From assembly GCF_000964525.1 (NCBI RefSeq), contig NZ_BAZG01000006.1:1-64000 (forward strand): DNA of 64,000 nucleotides, given 5' to 3'. Position numbers and translations under genes: made by a program. Origin of the DNA: Anaeromyxobacter sp. PSR-1. GTDB lineage: Bacteria > Myxococcota > Myxococcia > Myxococcales > Anaeromyxobacteraceae. The notes below the pieces were generated by a model. The model ran no database searches. It was not told the DNA's origin and saw nothing but the letters and a program-made list of their open reading frames with translations. Each line of letters begins with the position of its first letter. The stretch's first letter is position 1. This document shows, piece by piece, positions 60,527 to 64,000 of this stretch.

Positions 60527-61672
60527 CTACGCGGGGCCGGCGATGGCGCCGCGCACCCGCGCGGCGAGCGGCGGCACGATCCGGAGCGCCGCGTCCACGT
60601 CGTCGGCGGTGGTGGTCCAGCCGAGCGAGAGGCGCAGCGTCGCGCGCGCGTCCGCGTCGGAGAGGCCGAGCGCGAGCAGCACGCCGGAGGGCCGGGTCGA
60701 GCCGGAGTGGCACGCGGAGCCGGCGCTCGCGCACACGCCCTCGAGGTCCATGGCCATGAGCAGCGCCTCGGCGTCGCAGCCCTCGAGCGTGATGGAGAGC
60801 GTGCCGGGCAGGCGCGGGGCGCCGGCGCCGTTCACCCGCGCGCGCGGCACCGCGGCGAGGAGCCCGGCCTCGAGCCGGTCGCGGAGCGCCGCCAGGCGCG
60901 GGCCCTCCTCGGCCACCGCGGCGACGGCCGCCTCCAGCGCGGCGGCCAGGCCGGCGATGCCGGGCAGGTTCTCGGTGCCGGCGCGGCGGCCGCGCTCCTG
61001 CTCGCCGCCCAGCACCGGCGCGAGCGGCAGCCCGGGCGCGACCCACAGCACGCCGGCCCCGCGCGGCCCGCCGAACTTCTGCCCGGTGAGCGCCACCAGG
61101 TCCGCGCCGAGCGCGCGCACGTCGAGCGGGATCTTCCCGGCCGCCTGCACCGCGTCGCAGAAGAACGGGGCGCCCGCGTCGCGCGCCGCGGCGGCGAGCG
61201 CCGGCACCGGCAGCACCACGCCGGTCTCGTTGTTCGCGCGCATGGCGCAGGCGAGCGCCACGTCCGGCCCGAGCGCGGCCCGGAACGCCTCCGGGTCCAC
61301 CTGGCCGCGGCGGTCCACCGGGACGACCGTGAGCGGCGTGCCGGCCCGCTCGAGCGCGCGCGCGAGCGAGAGGACGCAGGGGTGCTCCACCGCCGTGACC
61401 ACCAGCCGCCGGCGCCCGGCGGGCGCGGCCCCGAGCACGCCCCGGATCGCGAGCGCGGCCGCCTCGGTGGCGCCGGAGGTGAACACGATCTCGGCGGGCG
61501 CCGCGCCCACCGCGCGGGCCACCCGCTCCCGGGCGCCGTCGAGCAGGTCGCGCGCGGCGCGCCCGGCCGCGTGGACCGAGCTTGGGTTGCCGAACACCTC
61601 CAGCGCGTCGCGCACCGCGGCCCGGGCCTCGGGCCGCATGGGGGTGATGGCGTTGTGGTCGAGGTAGATCAC
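60527..61672 (-). CDS. Cysteine desulfurase (NifS/IscS-like)
   Basis: A 381-residue PLP enzyme. VIYLDHNAITPMRPEA start (the usual NATTP has become NAITP), HSVHAAGR-like SSVHAAGRAARDLL, PLP-binding Lys in LTGQKFGGPRGAGVL and the mobile catalytic Cys in CASAGSACHSGS near residue 325. It removes sulfur from cysteine as persulfide for Fe-S cluster or thio-cofactor synthesis. GTG 61672 starts the conserved strand directly. It is not adjacent to isc/suf genes; its partner may be a tRNA-thiolation or Fe-S scaffold gene elsewhere. Confidence 0.9.
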   Translation of the reverse strand: MIYLDHNAITPMRPEARAAVRDALEVFGNPSSVHAAGRAARDLLDGARERVARAVGAAPAEIVFTSGATEAAALAIRGVLGAAPAGRRRLVVTAVEHPCVLSLARALERAGTPLTVVPVDRRGQVDPEAFRAALGPDVALACAMRANNETGVVLPVPALAAAARDAGAPFFCDAVQAAGKIPLDVRALGADLVALTGQKFGGPRGAGVLWVAPGLPLAPVLGGEQERGRRAGTENLPGIAGLAAALEAAVAAVAEEGPRLAALRDRLEAGLLAAVPRARVNGAGAPRLPGTLSITLEGCDAEALLMAMDLEGVCASAGSACHSGSTRPSGVLLALGLSDADARATLRLSLGWTTTADDVDAALRIVPPLAARVRGAIAGPA

Positions 61673-61704
61673 CGGCGCGCTCCGGCCGGCCCGGCAGGGC
61701 AGGG

Positions 61705-62829
61705 CTAGACGAGCTTCTTCGGCTTGCGCGCGCGCACGCCGAACGCGTCGAGGAAGTCCTTCACGACCTCCTCGCGCAGCTTGCGGTTCGCCGCGGCGCC
61801 GAGGCCCTTCACCGGCAGGCGCGCGCCGGCCATGGTGCCGTGGCCGCCGGCGGAGCCGCCGCGAGCCTCGATGACCTCGCGGATGAGCCGCCCGGCGTTC
61901 ATGCGCCGGTCGGTGGTGCGCACCGAGAAGAACAGGGCGTCCTCGTACTGCGCGAACGCGAGCGACCACTTCATGTCCTCGAGGTACATGAAGCGCTCGG
62001 CGATCTCCGCGACCATGTCCGGCGTGTAGATGGTGCCGAGATCGCAGATCACCACCTCGCCGTAGACCTGCGCCCGCTCGATGGCGGTGTGGTAGAGGCG
62101 GAAGTAGTCCTCGGGCAGCAGCGGGTGCTCGATGGCGCCCAGCGCGTCCTTGTCCGTCATCGGGAACAGCCACAGGTACGCGTCCACGTCGGTGGGCGTG
62201 GTCTGCCGGCCCAGGTCGCGGGTGTCCGCCTTGATCCCGTAGAACAGCGCGGTGGCGAGGCCGGCGGGCACCTTCAGGCCGCTCGCGCGGAAGTACTCCG
62301 CGAGCACGGTGGAGGTGGCGCCGATGGGGCCGCCCACGTCGGCGATGGGCGCGAGGTGCGAGTCGGGCCGCTCGGGGTGGTGGTCGATGACCACGTCGGG
62401 GAAGTGGCGGGCCGGGAGCGAGTGGTTCCCCTGCTCCGGCTGCGTGTCGACCATGCAGATGAGGTCGTAGTCGTCGAAGACCACGCGGGCGATGGGGACC
62501 ACCGGCAGCTTCAGGACCTTGATGAGCGCGCGGTTCTCGGCGCGCCCCACGATGCCGCCGTAGGCGACGATGGCCTCCACCCCGGCGAGCTTCTCGAGCA
62601 GGTAGGCGAGCGCGACGCCCGCGGCGATGGAGTCGGGATCCGGGTTGTCGTGCGTGAGGATGAGCGCGCGCTCGTGCGAGCGGGCGTACTGGATGAGGCG
62701 ATCGAGCTTGGCGCGGGGCGACTCGCCACCGCGGGGGTAGAGCGTCATCCGGGCGGCGCGGACCTCCGGGCGGGTCCGCGGTTTCTGCGGCTCGTCGGGC
62801 GGCTGGCGCATGGGGAGGTGGACCTTCAT
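61705..62829 (-). CDS. DHH/DHHA1 phosphoesterase family protein
   Basis: A 374-residue protein: RALILTHDNPDPDSIAAGVALAYLL (the DHH-family Asp motif), VVIDHHPER (the DHH triplet), ATSTVLAEYF, TALFYGIKADTRDLG and a C-terminal DHHA1 GGHGTMAGARL. Relatives hydrolyse short oligonucleotides (NrnA) or cyclic dinucleotides. Its start overlaps the endonuclease IV stop by four bases (ATGA), indicating coupling. The N-terminal 45 residues before the fold are basic and low in structure; internal starts at 62811 or 62748 are possible. Confidence 0.88.
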   Translation of the reverse strand: MKVHLPMRQPPDEPQKPRTRPEVRAARMTLYPRGGESPRAKLDRLIQYARSHERALILTHDNPDPDSIAAGVALAYLLEKLAGVEAIVAYGGIVGRAENRALIKVLKLPVVPIARVVFDDYDLICMVDTQPEQGNHSLPARHFPDVVIDHHPERPDSHLAPIADVGGPIGATSTVLAEYFRASGLKVPAGLATALFYGIKADTRDLGRQTTPTDVDAYLWLFPMTDKDALGAIEHPLLPEDYFRLYHTAIERAQVYGEVVICDLGTIYTPDMVAEIAERFMYLEDMKWSLAFAQYEDALFFSVRTTDRRMNAGRLIREVIEARGGSAGGHGTMAGARLPVKGLGAAANRKLREEVVKDFLDAFGVRARKPKKLV

Positions 62830-63653
62830 CGGCGTACGAGGCCGCGGAGGACCTCGATGTTCTCCTTGAATCGCGACTCGGTCTCCACGAACCCCGGGAT
62901 CTCCGCGAAGCGGGGGTCGTTCACCAGGTGGCGGAAGGGGCCCAGCCCCATGGCGCCCTGCCCGATGTGCTCGTGCCGGTCCACCCGGCACCCGAGCGGC
63001 TTCTTCGAGTCGTTGAGGTGGAACGCGCGCACGTTCGAGAGGCCGACCACGCGGTCGAGCTCGTCGAAGGTGCGGTGGTATCCCTCCTCGGTGGTGAGGT
63101 CGTAGCCCGCGGCGAACAGGTGGCAGGTGTCCACGCAGACGCCGGTGCGGCGGCGGGCCGCGCCGGGGATCGCCTGGCGGATGGCCGCGATCTCCTCGAA
63201 CCGCCACCCCAGGCTGGACCCCTGGCCGGCGGTGGTCTCGACGAGGAGCTTCGCCTTGCCGGGGACCTTCTCGAGGGCGCGCTGCATCCCCTCCGCGACC
63301 AGCCGGAGGCCCTCGGCCGCGTCCTCGTTGCTGCCGGGGTGGAAGATGAGCCCGGCGATGCCGAGCCGCTCGCACCGGTCCAGCTCGTCGGCGAGCGCGT
63401 CCCAGCTCTTCTTCCGCAGGTCGCGGTCGGCGGCGGCGCTGTTGATGAGGTAGGAGGAGTGGGCCGCGACCGGCTTGCGGGTGCGGCGGGCCTCGCCCTG
63501 GAAGCGCTTCACCTCGTCGGGCTCGAGCGGCTTCGCCGCCCAGCCCCGCGCGTTGCGGGTGAAGATCTGCAGGCAGTCGGCGCCGTCGGCCTCGGCGCGC
63601 GCGAACGCGGTCGAGACCCCACCGGCGATGCCTTCATGTGCTCCCAGGAGCAT
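62826..63653 (-). CDS. nfo: Endonuclease IV (AP endonuclease)
   Basis: A 275-residue TIM-barrel enzyme with the endonuclease IV pattern: LLGAHEGIAGGVSTA, LQIFTRNARGW, AHSSYLINSAA, FHPGSN, LLVETTAGQGSSLG, CVDTCHLFAAGYD, HLNDSKKPLG and DRHEHIGQG. The His, Glu and Asp metal ligands of the trinuclear Zn site are all in place. It cuts DNA at abasic sites in base excision repair. No Shine-Dalgarno precedes ATG 63653 (the bases upstream are a C-run), so the message may be nearly leaderless. Confidence 0.94.
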   Translation of the reverse strand: MLLGAHEGIAGGVSTAFARAEADGADCLQIFTRNARGWAAKPLEPDEVKRFQGEARRTRKPVAAHSSYLINSAAADRDLRKKSWDALADELDRCERLGIAGLIFHPGSNEDAAEGLRLVAEGMQRALEKVPGKAKLLVETTAGQGSSLGWRFEEIAAIRQAIPGAARRRTGVCVDTCHLFAAGYDLTTEEGYHRTFDELDRVVGLSNVRAFHLNDSKKPLGCRVDRHEHIGQGAMGLGPFRHLVNDPRFAEIPGFVETESRFKENIEVLRGLVRR

Positions 63654-63856
63654 AGGGGGGCGTAGCTATACAATAGCCGGCCCCCGCCCCGCCATGCTCG
63701 GACGGCCGCGGGCGGGGGGAGCCCCAAAATCCAGTGCTGTCGGCAGGTTGCACGCCGCCCGTGCGCCCGGAGCCCCCCGCTCGCCGGGCGCCGGCGCACA
63801 GGGGAGGCCCATGTGCGCCACCCAACCGGGGCATACGCCCTGCCGCGAGCGGTCGC
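63654..63856. promoter_or_regulatory. Promoter region of the endonuclease IV operon
   Basis: Just upstream of the start, on the minus strand, TATTGTATAGC (63668-63678) is the most AT-rich sequence nearby and a good -10 candidate, only about 15 bases from the ATG. That placement would give a very short leader, in line with the missing ribosome site. A GC hairpin (CCCCCGCCC / GGGCGGGGG, about 63681-63719) lies further upstream and may end the incoming gene. Confidence 0.5.
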
Positions 63857-64000
63857 CTAGCGGGCGGCCTTCCGGGCCCGCGGCGCCTCGGCGAAGTACT
63901 TCTCGGCCTGCGACAGGGCGTTGTCGAGCGCCTCCATCGTCAGGTCGCGCAGGATGGTGTCGGGCAGGCGCAGCGACTCGTAGTACCGCTGGCGGTCGGT
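63857..64000 (-). CDS. C-terminal end of an unidentified protein, cut by the window edge
   Basis: The last 47 residues and a TAG stop are visible (DRQRYYESLRLPDT, EALDNALSQAEKYFAEA, ending in basic RARKAAR). The helix-rich end with a basic tail does not suffice to name a family. The start lies beyond the right edge. Confidence 0.55.
   Translation of the reverse strand, partial: TDRQRYYESLRLPDTILRDLTMEALDNALSQAEKYFAEAPRARKAAR

Overview
The window is very GC-rich and codes almost throughout, with strong third-position GC bias; nearly every gene casts long antisense or out-of-frame shadows. Gene content points to a myxobacterium of the Anaeromyxobacter type (Myxococcota). The pointers are many secreted lipoproteins with myxobacterial modules (HAF repeats, PxKF, InlB-like B repeat), a soluble Hanks-type kinase, a large HNH protein, a rhombosortase pair and a heavy-metal RND pump. 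This assignment is an inference from content and composition; no rRNA or species marker is present.

Layout. 0-6.5 kb: a phospholipase D-family protein cut by the left edge, a TrmO-like protein, two tandem paralogous lipoproteins with an HQSVG domain, and a HAF-repeat/FIMAH secreted protein. 6.8-16 kb: a DUF5916 outer-membrane-type protein, a cobalamin-type binding protein with a CoA-binding partner, a DUF2199 protein, a large PxKF lipoprotein and a YcaQ-family glycosylase. 16.3-19.9 kb: modABC facing a one-component regulator. 20-25.3 kb: a purine salvage/uptake operon (gpt, ABC ATPase, two permeases, BMP lipoprotein) whose first four genes are joined by 4-bp GTGA overlaps. 25.4-36 kb: single genes (YciI, AraC, RibD-like, HNH, WYL regulator facing an NmrA-like gene, ILVBL-like ThDP enzyme) and two dispersed copies of a small TonB-C-like lipoprotein. 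36.1-42.3 kb: a heavy-metal efflux set (small His/Cys protein, TolC, membrane fusion protein, CzcA/CusA-type pump). 42.3-44.9 kb: a desaturase with its LysR regulator, facing a DUF1360 protein.

45-53.4 kb is the accessory part. A rhombotarget lipoprotein and its rhombosortase are followed by a lipoprotein haloalkane dehalogenase facing a LysR gene. A REP-associated tyrosine transposase (RAYT) follows, with three dispersed REP-like elements whose palindromes show compensatory changes; two of the elements form the 3' ends of the rhombosortase and LysR genes. Beyond it lie three 51-bp direct repeats, an orphan DUF3883 nuclease-like gene and a decayed stretch with an internal duplication, ending at tRNA-Pro(GGG) and a textbook terminator.

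53.5-64 kb is housekeeping: an isochorismatase-like hydrolase, two tandem YfhL-type ferredoxins, RlmE with a basic tail, TyrS, a YmdB-like phosphodiesterase, 5-formyl-THF cyclo-ligase with a probable 6S RNA directly upstream, a Ser/Thr kinase, a NifS-like desulfurase, a DHH phosphoesterase coupled to endonuclease IV, and a partial gene at the right edge.

The most unusual part is the RAYT/REP region (46.4-50.5 kb): the elements have structure-preserving substitutions and appear to rewrite the C-termini of neighbouring genes.
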